Assembly: GCA_900112785.1 (NCBI GenBank) | Contig: FONB01000007.1 | Location: 124,001-188,000, forward strand | Length of the DNA stretch: 64,000 nucleotides | Reading direction: 5' to 3' | Source: Phytobacter palmae | GTDB taxonomy: Bacteria; Pseudomonadota; Gammaproteobacteria; Enterobacterales; Enterobacteriaceae | Shown here: positions 46,700 to 56,249 of the stretch, in pieces | How positions within the stretch are numbered: position 1 is the first letter of the stretch | Layout of the letters: the number at the start of each line of letters is the position of its first letter | Made by a program: the position numbers and the translations under genes | The notes under the pieces: model-generated | What the model was told of the DNA's origin: nothing | Seen by the model: the letters and a program-made list of their open reading frames with translations, nothing else | Database searches by the model: none

Positions 46700-47459
46700 G
46701 GGCAAACACCGCGTCAAATGAGTGAGCTTTTACCATATCAGCAAATAGCTTGTTTACGTTGTTTTGTAATGCCTGATGGGGAAAATCGCCCATCGAAATG
46801 CGCTTAACGCCCAGACTGTTCAGAACGGCAAAGGTGGGCAGCGCAGGCATACACATGACGTTAAGCGGTAGCGGAACAGCGGCTGCGATCGTCGAAATAT
46901 CAGAGGGCCGTGTTACGCAAGGGACAAACAGACCATCGGCGCCGCTTTTTGCATAGAGCCTGCCGCGAACCAGTGTTTCTGCCAGCGCCTTATCTTCCCC
47001 CAGCAAGAAGGTGTCCGTCCGGGCATTAATGAACAGACTGTGTTGTGTATCAGCAAAGCGCTGGCGTATAGCGTTAAGCAGCGACGCAAATTCAGCAGAA
47101 TCCTGCAACACGCGCTTTCCTTGCTGAACGCGACTGTCTTCCAGGTTAATACCTGCGACACCGAGTTCAGCCAGGACGAGCAGATTTTCAATGATCTGTT
47201 GCTGGCTATCACCATAGCCATACTCCATATCGACGGTCAGTGGGATGGAACAGCATGTCTGCAAACGCACGATCAGGTGACGGAGTTCTGCGAAGGTAAT
47301 GCCGTCACCATCATGATAACCATACATTGCTGCAATGGCGGCACTTGAGGTACCAATGGCCTTGTAACCCGCGGCTTGTGCGGCTCTGGCGCTGGAGACA
47401 TCCCAGATATTAGCTATCAGCAATGGCTCGTCTTGTTGGTGTAAAAGGGCAAAATTCAT
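46683..47459 (-). CDS. Isocitrate lyase/PEP mutase-family enzyme
   Basis: 258-aa TIM-barrel enzyme of the PEP mutase/isocitrate lyase superfamily; members act as carboxyphosphonoenolpyruvate mutases, oxaloacetate decarboxylases or 2-methylisocitrate lyases, and the substrate here cannot be read. Landmarks: LLIANIWDVSSARAAQAAGYKAIGTSS, IPLTVDMEYGYGD (Mg-binding acids) and GVAGINLEDS. The canonical KxCxxC/KKCGH active-site loop of isocitrate lyase is absent. ATG 47459 is preceded by GGAGG; a GTG two codons earlier is disfavoured by spacing. Forms a two-gene unit with the Ada-type gene. Confidence 0.82.
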   Translation of the reverse strand: MNFALLHQQDEPLLIANIWDVSSARAAQAAGYKAIGTSSAAIAAMYGYHDGDGITFAELRHLIVRLQTCCSIPLTVDMEYGYGDSQQQIIENLLVLAELGVAGINLEDSRVQQGKRVLQDSAEFASLLNAIRQRFADTQHSLFINARTDTFLLGEDKALAETLVRGRLYAKSGADGLFVPCVTRPSDISTIAAAVPLPLNVMCMPALPTFAVLNSLGVKRISMGDFPHQALQNNVNKLFADMVKAHSFDAVFAHAAAR

Positions 47460-47736
47460 CGTCACAATCCTCCGTTGAGTGGTCTCTTAACGCTACTGAC
47501 AGGCGTAACAGCCAACAACCGAAAAATGGACAGGTATTTTTTCTTTTTTATTCACAGTAGTGGAACAACATTTCACCGATATTGCTCTGCTGATGGGGGC
47601 TGAATGTGACGTGAAAATCAGGTCAGCTTTGTTCAGCAAAAAAGGGAATCCAGGGAGTGAAATGTGCAGTAGATCTTAATTTTGTCATCAAAAAAGAGAC
47701 TTTTCTTGATTGCTGAACCGGAAAAGTCAAGACTTC

Positions 47737-47751
47737 TCGAAACGTTTCAGC
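47737..47751 (+). promoter_or_regulatory. Cra (FruR) operator 1 of fruBKA
   Basis: CGAAACGTTTCAG contains the palindrome GAAACGTTTC, a Cra-type operator about 85 bases before the fruB start. Fructose-1-phosphate releases Cra in E. coli. Confidence 0.7.
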
Positions 47752-47801
47752 GTCATCTTGTTTTCAGCACATTTCAGGGTGGCGCATTATTTCTCAAGTT
47801 A

Positions 47802-47816
47802 GCTGAAACGATTCAG
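47802..47816 (+). promoter_or_regulatory. Cra (FruR) operator 2 of fruBKA
   Basis: GCTGAAACGATTCAG, close to the Cra consensus TGAAACG(A/T)TTCA, about 20 bases before the fruB start codon and just upstream of its GGAGAGG site. Confidence 0.8.
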
Positions 47817-47836
47817 TTCAGCAGGAGAGGATTTAC

Positions 47837-48967
47837 ATGTTCGAGTTATCCATTCAGGACATCCATCCGGGCCAGCAGGCCGGGACAAAAGAAGAGGCGA
47901 TTCGTCAGATTGCCGCTGCATTAGCAGAAGCAGGCAACGTCGCCGGTGGTTATGTTGATGGCATGCTGGCGCGTGAGCAGCAGACATCGACCTTCCTTGG
48001 CAACGGTATTGCCATTCCGCACGGAACTACCGATACCCGCGACCAGGTGTTGAAAACCGGGGTGAAAGTATTCCAGTTCCCGCAGGGCATTCTCTGGGGG
48101 GAAGGCCAGGTCGCCTATGTGGCTATCGGTATCGCCGCCAGTTCTGATGAACACCTGGGGCTACTGCGTCAGCTGACCCACGTATTGAGTGATGAGTCTG
48201 TTGCGGCACAACTGCAATCGGCGACCACTGCTGAGGAACTGCGTGCCTTGCTGATGGGCGAGCAGCAAGTAGCGTCGCTGAAACTGGATAACGATACTCT
48301 TAGCCTTGACGTTGCCGCCAGCGACCTGGTGACGTTGCAGGCGCTGAACGCAGCGCGCCTGAAAGAAGCGGGTGCGGTTGATGCAATCTATGTGGCACGC
48401 GCGATTAACGAACAACCCCTGAACCTCGGTCAGGGGATCTGGCTGAACGACAGCGCGCAGGGCAACCTGGCAAGCGCGGTGGCTGTCAGCCGTGCTGCAA
48501 AAGCTTTTGACGTGAACGGTGAAAGCGTTGCGCTGCTGGTCAGTGTCGCAATGGCTGATGACCAGCCGGTTGCCGTGCTCAAGCGTCTGAGCAATCTGCT
48601 GCTTGACAATAAAGCGGACCGCCTTCTGAGCGCGGATGCCGCTACCCTGCTGGCACTGCTGACCAGCGACGACGCTATTGCTGATAATCTGCTGACCGCT
48701 GAGTTTGTTGTTCGCAACGAACATGGCCTGCATGCCCGTCCGGGCACCATGCTGGTTAATACCATCAAACAATTTAATAGCGAAGTGACTGTCGCTAACC
48801 TTGACGGCACCGGTAAATCCGCCAATGGCCGTAGCCTGATGAAAGTGGTCGCGCTGGGCGTGAAGAAAGGTCACCGTCTGCGCTTCACCGCGCAGGGCGA
48901 TGATGCTGAACAAGCGCTGAAAGCGATTGGCGACGCCATCGCTGCCGGTCTGGGGGAGGGCGCATAA
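47837..48967 (+). CDS. fruB: Fructose PTS fused EIIA/HPr-like protein FruB (FPr)
   Basis: 376-aa phosphocarrier of the fructose PTS. N-terminal EIIA domain with phospho-acceptor His62 ([11 protein letters not shown]), a middle linker, and a C-terminal HPr-like domain with His299 ([13 protein letters not shown]). Receives phosphate from EI and passes it to FruA. GGAGAGG precedes the ATG. Overlaps fruK by one base. Confidence 0.96.
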   Translation: MFELSIQDIHPGQQAGTKEEAIRQIAAALAEAGNVAGGYVDGMLAREQQTSTFLGNGIAIPHGTTDTRDQVLKTGVKVFQFPQGILWGEGQVAYVAIGIAASSDEHLGLLRQLTHVLSDESVAAQLQSATTAEELRALLMGEQQVASLKLDNDTLSLDVAASDLVTLQALNAARLKEAGAVDAIYVARAINEQPLNLGQGIWLNDSAQGNLASAVAVSRAAKAFDVNGESVALLVSVAMADDQPVAVLKRLSNLLLDNKADRLLSADAATLLALLTSDDAIADNLLTAEFVVRNEHGLHARPGTMLVNTIKQFNSEVTVANLDGTGKSANGRSLMKVVALGVKKGHRLRFTAQGDDAEQALKAIGDAIAAGLGEGA

Positions 48968-49905
48968 TGAGCAGACGTGTAGCCACCATTACCCTTAACC
49001 CAGCCTATGATCTGGTCGGGTTCACCCCGGAAATTGAACGTGGTGAAGTGAACCTGGTTCGCACCACCGGCCTGCATGCCGCGGGTAAAGGCATCAACGT
49101 GGCGAAAGTCCTGAAAGACCTGGGCATCGACGTTACCGTTGGCGGCTTCCTGGGTAAAGACAACCAGGACGGTTTTCAGCAATTGTTCAGCGAACTGGGC
49201 ATCGCTAACCGTTTCCAGATTGTACAGGGCCGTACCCGTATTAACGTGAAGCTGACGGAAAAAGACGGCGAAGTGACAGACTTCAACTTCTCCGGCTTTG
49301 AAGTAACGCCGGCAGACTGGGAGCGTTTTGTTAACGATTCTCTGACCTGGCTGGGTCAGTTTGACATGGTGTGTGTCAGCGGCAGCTTGCCATCTGGCGT
49401 GAGCCCGGAAGCCTTTACCGACTGGATGACGCGCCTGCGCAGTCAGTGCCCATGCATCATTTTCGACAGCAGCCGCGATGCGCTGGTTGCCGGTCTGAAG
49501 GCTGCGCCGTGGCTGGTTAAACCTAACCGTCGCGAGCTCGAAATTTGGGCTGGCCGCAAATTACCAGAATTGAAAGATGTGATCGACGCGGCGCATGCGC
49601 TTCGTGAACAAGGAATTGCCCATGTGGTTATTTCACTGGGCGCGGAAGGGGCGTTGTGGGTTAACGCTTCTGGCGAATGGATCGCCAAACCGCCGTCAAT
49701 GGAGGTGGTAAGCACCGTTGGCGCAGGGGATTCAATGGTTGGCGGTCTGATTTATGGCCTGTTAATGCGAGAGTCCAGTGAACATACGTTGCGTCTGGCC
49801 ACTGCCGTGGCAGCACTGGCCGTTAGCCAGAGCAATGTAGGTATTACCGATCGTACCCAGTTAGCCGCGATGATGGCGCGTGTTGACTTAAAACCCTTTA
49901 ACTAA
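48967..49905 (+). CDS. fruK: 1-phosphofructokinase FruK
   Basis: 312-aa PfkB-family kinase converting fructose 1-phosphate to fructose 1,6-bisphosphate. Signature 1 HAAGKGINVAKVLKDLG, and signature 2 STVGAGDSMVGG carrying the catalytic Asp. Start overlaps the fruB stop. Middle gene of fruBKA. Confidence 0.96.
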   Translation: MSRRVATITLNPAYDLVGFTPEIERGEVNLVRTTGLHAAGKGINVAKVLKDLGIDVTVGGFLGKDNQDGFQQLFSELGIANRFQIVQGRTRINVKLTEKDGEVTDFNFSGFEVTPADWERFVNDSLTWLGQFDMVCVSGSLPSGVSPEAFTDWMTRLRSQCPCIIFDSSRDALVAGLKAAPWLVKPNRRELEIWAGRKLPELKDVIDAAHALREQGIAHVVISLGAEGALWVNASGEWIAKPPSMEVVSTVGAGDSMVGGLIYGLLMRESSEHTLRLATAVAALAVSQSNVGITDRTQLAAMMARVDLKPFN

Positions 49906-49920
49906 CAGCAGGAGAGCATA

Positions 49921-51609
49921 ATGAAAACGCTGCTGATAATTGATTCTGAACTCGGCCAAGCTCGCGCGTATATGGCGAAAAGCCTGTTAGGCGCAGCGGC
50001 ACAAAAAGCGAATTTGCAGTTTATCGATAACCCCGGTGAAGCTGAACTGGCGATCGTTCTGGGCTCCCGCGTGCCGGCTGACAGCGCTCTGAGCGGCAAG
50101 AAAGTCTGGTTGGGCGACATCAATCGCGCTGTAGCTCATCCGGAACTGTTTTTAAGCGAAGCGAAGAACCACGCTTCCCTTTACACGGCTCCGGCGGCGG
50201 CACCTGCGGCCTCCACCAGTGGTCCGAAACGCATTGTGGCCGTCACAGCCTGTCCGACAGGCGTCGCTCATACCTTTATGGCGGCAGAGGCCATTGAAAC
50301 CGAAGCGAAAAAACGTGGCTGGTGGGTGAAAGTGGAAACACGCGGCTCTGTTGGCGCGGGTAACGCGATCACGCCGGAAGAGGTGGCTCAAGCCGATCTG
50401 GTGATCGTGGCCGCTGACATCGAAGTGGACCTGGCGAAATTCGCTGGCAAACCGATGTACCGTACCACCACGGGTCTGGCCCTAAAGAAAACGGCACAGG
50501 AATTAGACAAAGCGCAAGCCGAAGCGAAAACGTATCAGCCGAGCGGCGGTACGCAGTCTGCGAGCAGTGAAGGCAAAAAAGAGAGCGCTGGCGCCTATCG
50601 TCACCTGTTGACCGGTGTCTCTTATATGCTGCCGATGGTCGTTGCCGGTGGTCTGTGTATTGCACTGTCCTTTGCCTTCGGTATTACTGCATTTAAAACG
50701 CCGGATACGCTGGCTGCCGCGCTGATGCAAATCGGTGGTGGTTCTGCATTTGCCCTGATGGTTCCGGTCCTCGCGGGTTACATTGCATTCTCCATCGCTG
50801 ACCGTCCGGGTCTGACACCAGGTCTTATCGGCGGTATGTTGGCCGTGAGCACTGGATCGGGCTTTATCGGCGGTATCATTGCCGGTTTCCTTGCGGGTTA
50901 CCTGGCGAAAGCCATCAGTAAAGGCGTTAAGCTGCCGCCAAGTATGGAAGCGCTGAAACCGATCCTGATCATTCCGCTGTTCTCCAGCCTGATTGTCGGT
51001 CTGGCGATGATTTACCTTATCGGTAAGCCGGTTGCGGGTATCCTGGCAGGTCTGACTTCCTGGCTGCAATCCATGGGTACGGCGAATGCTGTCCTGCTGG
51101 GGGCAATCCTCGGTGGCATGATGTGTACTGACATGGGTGGTCCGGTGAACAAAGCGGCATACGCCTTTGGTGTTGGTCTGCTGAGTACCCAGACATACGC
51201 GCCGATGGCCGCCATCATGGCTGCCGGTATGGTGCCACCGCTGGCGATGGGGCTGGCCACCATTGTTGCCCGTAAGAAATTCGACAAAGGTCAGCAGGAA
51301 GGGGGCAAAGCGGCGCTGGTTCTTGGATTGTGCTTCATCTCCGAAGGTGCGATTCCGTTCGCTGCACGTGACCCGATGCGTGTTCTGCCTTGCTGTATCG
51401 CCGGTGGCGCGCTGACAGGCGCTATCTCCATGGCAATTGGCGCGAAACTGATGGCGCCGCACGGTGGTCTGTTCGTTCTGCTGATTCCAGGTGCGATCAC
51501 CCCGGTTGTTGGTTACCTGCTCTCTATCGTGGCAGGCACCCTGCTGGCGGGTCTGGTCTATGCGTTCCTGAAACGTCCGGAAACCGAAGCTGTTGCCAAA
51601 GTTGCATAA
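49921..51609 (+). CDS. fruA: Fructose PTS EIIB'BC component FruA
   Basis: 562-aa membrane permease of the fructose PTS. A vestigial IIB' domain (residues ~1-85), an active IIB domain with Cys111 in TACPTGVAHT, an Ala/Ser linker region near 195-225, and a C-terminal IIC domain with about nine TM helices and the segment MGGPVNKAAYAFG. GGAGAG lies before the ATG. Last gene of fruBKA, followed by a strong terminator. Confidence 0.96.
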   Translation: MKTLLIIDSELGQARAYMAKSLLGAAAQKANLQFIDNPGEAELAIVLGSRVPADSALSGKKVWLGDINRAVAHPELFLSEAKNHASLYTAPAAAPAASTSGPKRIVAVTACPTGVAHTFMAAEAIETEAKKRGWWVKVETRGSVGAGNAITPEEVAQADLVIVAADIEVDLAKFAGKPMYRTTTGLALKKTAQELDKAQAEAKTYQPSGGTQSASSEGKKESAGAYRHLLTGVSYMLPMVVAGGLCIALSFAFGITAFKTPDTLAAALMQIGGGSAFALMVPVLAGYIAFSIADRPGLTPGLIGGMLAVSTGSGFIGGIIAGFLAGYLAKAISKGVKLPPSMEALKPILIIPLFSSLIVGLAMIYLIGKPVAGILAGLTSWLQSMGTANAVLLGAILGGMMCTDMGGPVNKAAYAFGVGLLSTQTYAPMAAIMAAGMVPPLAMGLATIVARKKFDKGQQEGGKAALVLGLCFISEGAIPFAARDPMRVLPCCIAGGALTGAISMAIGAKLMAPHGGLFVLLIPGAITPVVGYLLSIVAGTLLAGLVYAFLKRPETEAVAKVA

Positions 51610-51620
51610 GTGATCCTCTG

Positions 51621-51650
51621 AAAAAAAGGCCGGGAAACCGGCCTTTTTTA
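51621..51650 (+). terminator. fruBKA terminator
   Basis: AAAAAGGCCGG / CCGGCCTTTTT stem with GAAA loop and following T residues, 12 bases after the fruA stop. Confidence 0.93.
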
Positions 51651-51903
51651 TTTCCCCTCTCTTCTGTGCCCCACTTCTCATTTCTACATCTTGTTTCAGC
51701 CTCGATCCCTATAAATTTGTGATGACCTTCATATCTATTCATCTTTGCTCTCGCAGGTATGTTTACTTTACGCAAACCAGGCTTAATATAAACACATGTT
51801 CATAAATAAACATTTGCTCTAATAAGGTTTGGCGAGCAGGCAATAAACGAATTGTTGTCTTGACGAACTCATTAATATGGCATTTTTTGCCAGAGGGCGT
51901 TTT

Positions 51904-52839
51904 ATGCGTAAAAAGGATTACATAATCACTATCGGTTCGGCCAATATGGATGTGGCTGGTTATTCACATGGTGTACTAAATTACGCAGATTCCAACCCCG
52001 GAAAAATAAAATTCACTCCGGGTGGTGTCGGGCGTAATATTTCGCAGAATCTGGCATTGCTGGGAACCGAGTCCTGGTTACTCACGGTAGTGGGCGATGA
52101 TTTTTATGGCCAATCCCTCTTAAATCAAACCAGTCAATCCGGGGTGCGAATAGAAAAATGTCTTATTGTTCCTGGTGAGAATACCTCGAGCTATTTATCG
52201 CTACTGGATAATACTGGCGAAATGCTGGTGGCGATTAACGATATGAATATTACTGAATATTTATCGGCAGATTTTCTGGCGAAACATATCGATTTTATTC
52301 GCGATGCCAGTGTGGTTGTTGTCGATTGTAATATCAGCGAAGAGGCGCTGGCCTGGTTGCTGACTCATGTGGGGGAGACACCCGTTTTCATTGACCCGGT
52401 CTCAGCGTGGAAATGTGTGAAAATCCGCGACTGGCTGGGGCAGATTCACACCCTCAAACCCAACCGTCTTGAAGCTGAAACACTAAGCGGCATTACGCTT
52501 TCCGGGCGCGACGATGTGGTGAAAGTTGCCGAATGGTTTCACACCCACGGGCTGCAGCGGCTGGTGCTGAGCATGGGCGGCGACGGCGTCTATTACAGCG
52601 AACGCGATGGCGTAAGTGGGTGGTCACCCCCGATTAAAACCCAGGTGGTCAATGTCACCGGGGCCGGCGACGCTATGATGGCGGGTCTGGCGGCCTGTTG
52701 GGTGGAAGGTTTTTCATTTATCGATTCGGTGCGTTTTGCGCAAGGCTGTTCGTCCATGGCTCTGGCATCCGAATATACCAATAATCCTGACTTATCTTTT
52801 TCAAAAGTCACATCGCTAGTGGAGAAACAAGATGTCTGA
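51904..52839 (+). CDS. psuK: Pseudouridine kinase PsuK
   Basis: 311-aa PfkB-family kinase that phosphorylates pseudouridine at the 5' position for catabolism. Starts MRKKDYIITIGSANMDVAGYS; conserved KFTPGGVGRNISQNLALLG, and the catalytic motif VTGAGDAMMAGLAA. The ATG 51904 is preceded by AGAGGGC; the upstream in-frame ATG (51877) adds nine residues with no family match. It overlaps psuG by 8 bases. Confidence 0.95.
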   Translation: MRKKDYIITIGSANMDVAGYSHGVLNYADSNPGKIKFTPGGVGRNISQNLALLGTESWLLTVVGDDFYGQSLLNQTSQSGVRIEKCLIVPGENTSSYLSLLDNTGEMLVAINDMNITEYLSADFLAKHIDFIRDASVVVVDCNISEEALAWLLTHVGETPVFIDPVSAWKCVKIRDWLGQIHTLKPNRLEAETLSGITLSGRDDVVKVAEWFHTHGLQRLVLSMGGDGVYYSERDGVSGWSPPIKTQVVNVTGAGDAMMAGLAACWVEGFSFIDSVRFAQGCSSMALASEYTNNPDLSFSKVTSLVEKQDV

Positions 52840-53767
52840 ATTAACCCTTTCCCCTGAATTACTGCATATCTCTGCGGAAGTAAAAGAGGCGCTGGAAAAT
52901 AACAAACCGGTCGTAGCGCTGGAGTCGACAATTATTTCTCACGGTATGCCGTTCCCGCAAAATGCGCAAACGGCAATTGAAGTTGAAGAGACTATTCGTA
53001 AAAACGGCGCGGTACCAGCGACTATTGCAATTATTAAAGGTGTGATGAAAGTTGGCCTGACAAAAGACGAAATTGAATTATTAGGTCGTGAAGGACATAG
53101 CGTCGCAAAAGTCAGTCGCCGCGATTTACCGTTCGTGGTCGCTGCCGGATTAAATGGCGCAACCACGGTGGCGTCCACCATGATTATTGCCGCACTGGCC
53201 GGAATTAAAGTCTTCGCGACCGGGGGAATTGGCGGTGTTCACCGTGGTGCTGAACATACGTTTGATATTTCCGCCGACTTGCAGGAGCTGGCGCACACGA
53301 ATGTTACGGTGGTTTGTGCGGGGGCGAAATCTATTCTCGACCTCGGGCTGACCACCGAATATCTGGAAACCTTCGGCGTTCCGTTAATTGGTTATCAGAC
53401 TAAATCACTGCCCGCGTTTTTCTGCCGCACCAGTCCATTTGAGGTCAGTATTCGTCTGGACAGCGCCAAAGAGATCGCCCGTGCCATGGCAGTGAAATGG
53501 CAAACCGGCCTTAACGGTGGCCTTGTGGTGGCGAACCCGATTCCGGAACAGTTTGCAATGGCAGAAGAGAAAATCAACGCGGCCATTGATCGGGCGGTGA
53601 AAGAAGCCGAAGAGCAGGGGGTGGTCGGCAAAGAGAGCACGCCATTCCTGCTGGCTCGTGTTGCTGAATTAACCGGTGGCGACAGCCTGAAATCAAACAT
53701 TCAACTGGTATTCAACAACGCCGTACTGGCGTGTGAAATCGCAAAAGAGTACCAACGTCTCGCATAA
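52832..53767 (+). CDS. psuG: Pseudouridine-5'-phosphate glycosidase PsuG
   Basis: 311-aa enzyme that splits pseudouridine 5'-phosphate into uracil and ribose 5-phosphate. Landmarks: VVALESTIISHGMPFPQN, the Lys-containing AGIKVFATGGIGGVHRGAE block, and ANPIPEQFAM. Start overlaps the psuK stop; GGAGAAAC upstream. Confidence 0.96.
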   Translation: MSELTLSPELLHISAEVKEALENNKPVVALESTIISHGMPFPQNAQTAIEVEETIRKNGAVPATIAIIKGVMKVGLTKDEIELLGREGHSVAKVSRRDLPFVVAAGLNGATTVASTMIIAALAGIKVFATGGIGGVHRGAEHTFDISADLQELAHTNVTVVCAGAKSILDLGLTTEYLETFGVPLIGYQTKSLPAFFCRTSPFEVSIRLDSAKEIARAMAVKWQTGLNGGLVVANPIPEQFAMAEEKINAAIDRAVKEAEEQGVVGKESTPFLLARVAELTGGDSLKSNIQLVFNNAVLACEIAKEYQRLA

Positions 53768-53794
53768 CCCGGGCGCGGGCAGCGAGCGGTCGCC

Positions 53795-53849
53795 CGCAGG
53801 GATATCAGACATACCAAAACCTGGCGTTTACGCCGGGTTTCCTGGCATG
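53795..53849 (+). repeat. two hairpins between psuG and psuT
   Basis: In the 96-base gap: a GCGGGC...GCCCGC stem (about 53774-53800), followed by a CCTGGCG-TTTA-CGCCGGG stem (about 53821-53840). They may modulate readthrough or protect mRNA ends; the second resembles REP-type palindromes. Confidence 0.4.
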
Positions 53850-53863
53850 AAGGGAAAATCATT

Positions 53864-55114
53864 ATGGATATAATGAGAAGTTTTCTGGGTATGGTGGTAT
53901 TACTGGCCATCGCTTTTCTGCTGTCAGTAAATAAAAAGCGTATCAGCTTACGCACCGTTGGCGCGGCTCTGCTGCTGCAAATCGCTATCGGCGGGATCAT
54001 GCTCTATTTCCCGCCCGGCAAATGGCTGGTTGAGCAGGCGGCGCTGGGGGTACATAAAGTGATGTCCTACAGCGATGCGGGCAGCGCTTTTATCTTCGGC
54101 TCGCTGGTCGGACCGAAAATGGATGTACTGTTTGATGGTGCCGGGTTTATTTTCGCCTTCCGCGTGCTGCCTGCAATCATCTTTGTTACCGCGTTAATCA
54201 GCCTGCTCTACTATATCGGCGTGATGGGACTGCTGATTCGTATTCTGGGCGGGATTTTCCAGAAAGCGCTTAAGATCAGCAAAATTGAATCCTTCGTTGC
54301 CGTCACCACGATTTTCCTCGGGCAGAATGAAATCCCGGCTATCGTGAAACCCTTTATTCATAAACTTAACCGCAACGAGCTCTTTACCGCGATCTGTAGC
54401 GGGATGGCGTCTATCGCCGGTTCGATGATGATCGGTTACGCCGGTATGGGGGTGCCGATTGATTACCTGCTGGCAGCGTCACTCATGGCTATTCCGGGCG
54501 GTATTCTGTTTGCCCGAATGCTGAGCCCGGCAACAGAGGCTTCTCAGGTCACGTTTGAAAATCTCTCTTTTACCGAAACACCGCCAAAAAGCATCATCGA
54601 AGCGGCGGCATCGGGCGCGATGACCGGGCTAAAAATTGCTGCTGGTGTGGCAACTGTGGTGATGGCATTTGTGGCGATCATTGCGTTGCTGAACGGCATT
54701 ATCAGCGGCGTTGGCGGCTGGTTTGGTTTCGGTAATGCCACACTTGAAGGGATCTTCGGCTATCTTCTGGCACCGCTGGCGTGGATCATGGGGGTGGACT
54801 GGCACGATGCGACGCTGGCTGGCAGCCTGATTGGACAAAAGCTGGCGATCAATGAGTTCGTGGCTTATCTCAATTTCTCACCTTATCTGCAAGCGGGTGG
54901 CGCGCTGGATGTCAAAACCATCGCCATTATTTCATTTGCGCTGTGCGGGTTTGCTAACTTCGGTTCCATTGGCGTGGTGGTTGGCGCGTTTTCCGCGACA
55001 GCTCCCCAGCGCGCGCCGGAAATAGCCCAGCTTGGTATGCGGGCGCTGGCGGCGGCAACGCTCTCTAACCTGATGAGTGCCACCATCGCCGGGTTCTTTA
55101 TCGGTCTTGCCTGA
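53864..55114 (+). CDS. psuT: Nucleoside transporter, pseudouridine uptake (PsuT/YeiM)
   Basis: 416-aa concentrative nucleoside transporter (CNT/NupC family) with about ten hydrophobic segments. Conserved blocks: SLVGPKMDVLFDGAGFIFAFRVLP, LGQNEIPAIVKPF, GMASIAGSMMIGYAGMGVPIDYLLAAS and NFGSIGVVVGA. Third gene after psuK and psuG, so it likely imports pseudouridine. In K-12 nupX, rihB and yeiL follow between psuT and yeiI; they are absent here. Confidence 0.93.
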   Translation: MDIMRSFLGMVVLLAIAFLLSVNKKRISLRTVGAALLLQIAIGGIMLYFPPGKWLVEQAALGVHKVMSYSDAGSAFIFGSLVGPKMDVLFDGAGFIFAFRVLPAIIFVTALISLLYYIGVMGLLIRILGGIFQKALKISKIESFVAVTTIFLGQNEIPAIVKPFIHKLNRNELFTAICSGMASIAGSMMIGYAGMGVPIDYLLAASLMAIPGGILFARMLSPATEASQVTFENLSFTETPPKSIIEAAASGAMTGLKIAAGVATVVMAFVAIIALLNGIISGVGGWFGFGNATLEGIFGYLLAPLAWIMGVDWHDATLAGSLIGQKLAINEFVAYLNFSPYLQAGGALDVKTIAIISFALCGFANFGSIGVVVGAFSATAPQRAPEIAQLGMRALAAATLSNLMSATIAGFFIGLA

Positions 55115-55120
55115 TTCAAC

Positions 55121-55145
55121 CGCACGCCAGCGTTACTGGCGTGCG
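55121..55145. terminator. bidirectional terminator psuT/yeiI
   Basis: Perfect 10-bp stem CGCACGCCAG / CTGGCGTGCG with 5-base loop between convergent genes; T-rich on the psuT side only. Confidence 0.75.
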
Positions 55146-55148
55146 TTC

Positions 55149-56249
55149 TTACGCTTCCGCTTTATTTGTATTGAGCAAGCTCATCGCATTTTCTGCTGAC
55201 AGGGCAGGGTTGTTGATACTCACGCTGGCACGGGAAATCGCTGCACAGGCCATAGCAAAGTGGGCACTTTCGATAAAATCGCCGCCTTCCAGGAAGCTAT
55301 ACAGCAGCCCCGCCATAAATCCGTCATCCGCACCGAAACGGTCAGTGAAGGCGTGATCCGGAGAGGCCAGCAGAAGCTGCTCGCCATCGCGCTTTGAACA
55401 GAATACGGAGTCATCGTCCAGATACACGAAGATGCGCTGCACCCCCTGTTCATGGAGTGAATTGACCGCCGCAATTTTGTCTGCCTCACGCCGAATCGGC
55501 TGTCCCCACAAGATCTGCAACTCCTGTAGCGTGGGTTTCAGGGTATGGATGCGTGATAACCAGGGGCGAATCTTGTCGGCTTTGAACTCGGAAACCGTAT
55601 CGACAAAGACCGGAATATTCCCCGCCATGGTGAAGATCCACTCCAGTGCCTCTTCGGTCAGGTTGCAATCGGCGAGTACCACGCCCGCATGCATCACCAG
55701 GTCGCGCGAGGAATTGAGCAACTGTGGCGTCAATTGCTGCAGAATATGGGTATCGTTAATGGCCAGTACCGTCTCTTCCTGCTGATTGGCAATCGACAGA
55801 TAGGTAGAGGTGTTATGTCCATGCAGACGAATACAGCTTTGCACATTCACCCCGGCCAGTCGGGTCTGTTCCAGTAGCGTTTCGCCGTAAAAATCGTCCC
55901 CTACGGCGGAGATCAGGTGCACATCGCGGCCCAGCAGGGCGAGATTGTGGGCAACATTACGCCCTACGCCGCCTGCGGAGCAGTGGATGCTGCCGGGATT
56001 GGAGGCGGACTGTGGATAATGAATATCCGCCACCCCGCGAATATCCATATTAATGGCGCCAAATACGACGCAGTAATCCTGTTCGGTCAGTATGTAGCCT
56101 TTGCCTTTAATAAGCCCTTTACGCATCAAATCCATAATATGGGCGGCGACGCGTGAACGGCTGATTTGTAAAATATCGCCTATCTCATTTTGCTGAATCA
56201 GTGGGTTGCTGCGCAGGATTTGTAATATCTGTTTTTCCCTGTCATTCAT
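55149..56249 (-). CDS. yeiI: Sugar/nucleoside kinase with N-terminal HTH, YeiI
   Basis: 366-aa PfkB-family kinase preceded by a winged-HTH segment (residues ~1-55, MNDREKQILQILRSNPLIQQNEIG). Kinase landmarks: AGGVGRNVAHNLALLG and the catalytic segment RFGADDGFMAGL, where GADD replaces the usual GAGD. Substrate unknown, probably a nucleoside (E. coli annotation is inosine-like). The start codon directly follows the nfo stop. The HTH suggests it may also act as regulator. Confidence 0.88.
   Translation of the reverse strand: MNDREKQILQILRSNPLIQQNEIGDILQISRSRVAAHIMDLMRKGLIKGKGYILTEQDYCVVFGAINMDIRGVADIHYPQSASNPGSIHCSAGGVGRNVAHNLALLGRDVHLISAVGDDFYGETLLEQTRLAGVNVQSCIRLHGHNTSTYLSIANQQEETVLAINDTHILQQLTPQLLNSSRDLVMHAGVVLADCNLTEEALEWIFTMAGNIPVFVDTVSEFKADKIRPWLSRIHTLKPTLQELQILWGQPIRREADKIAAVNSLHEQGVQRIFVYLDDDSVFCSKRDGEQLLLASPDHAFTDRFGADDGFMAGLLYSFLEGGDFIESAHFAMACAAISRASVSINNPALSAENAMSLLNTNKAEA

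Larger units (their letters stand above)
47460..47836. other. divergent control region of the fru operon
   Basis: 377 bases between the PEP-mutase-like gene and fruB. Two Cra operators are listed separately. A third weaker match, GCTGAACCGGAAAAG, lies near 47711. A-rich stretches at 47520-47555 and 47680-47700 may contain the promoters. No small open frame stands out. Confidence 0.5.

Noticed and set aside
50503..51681. 392-codon open frame on the minus strand
   Set aside because: It lies antisense to fruA, whose codon use leaves the opposite frame open. Composition is rich in Arg, His, Gln and Thr, as expected for a shadow, and no family is recognisable.
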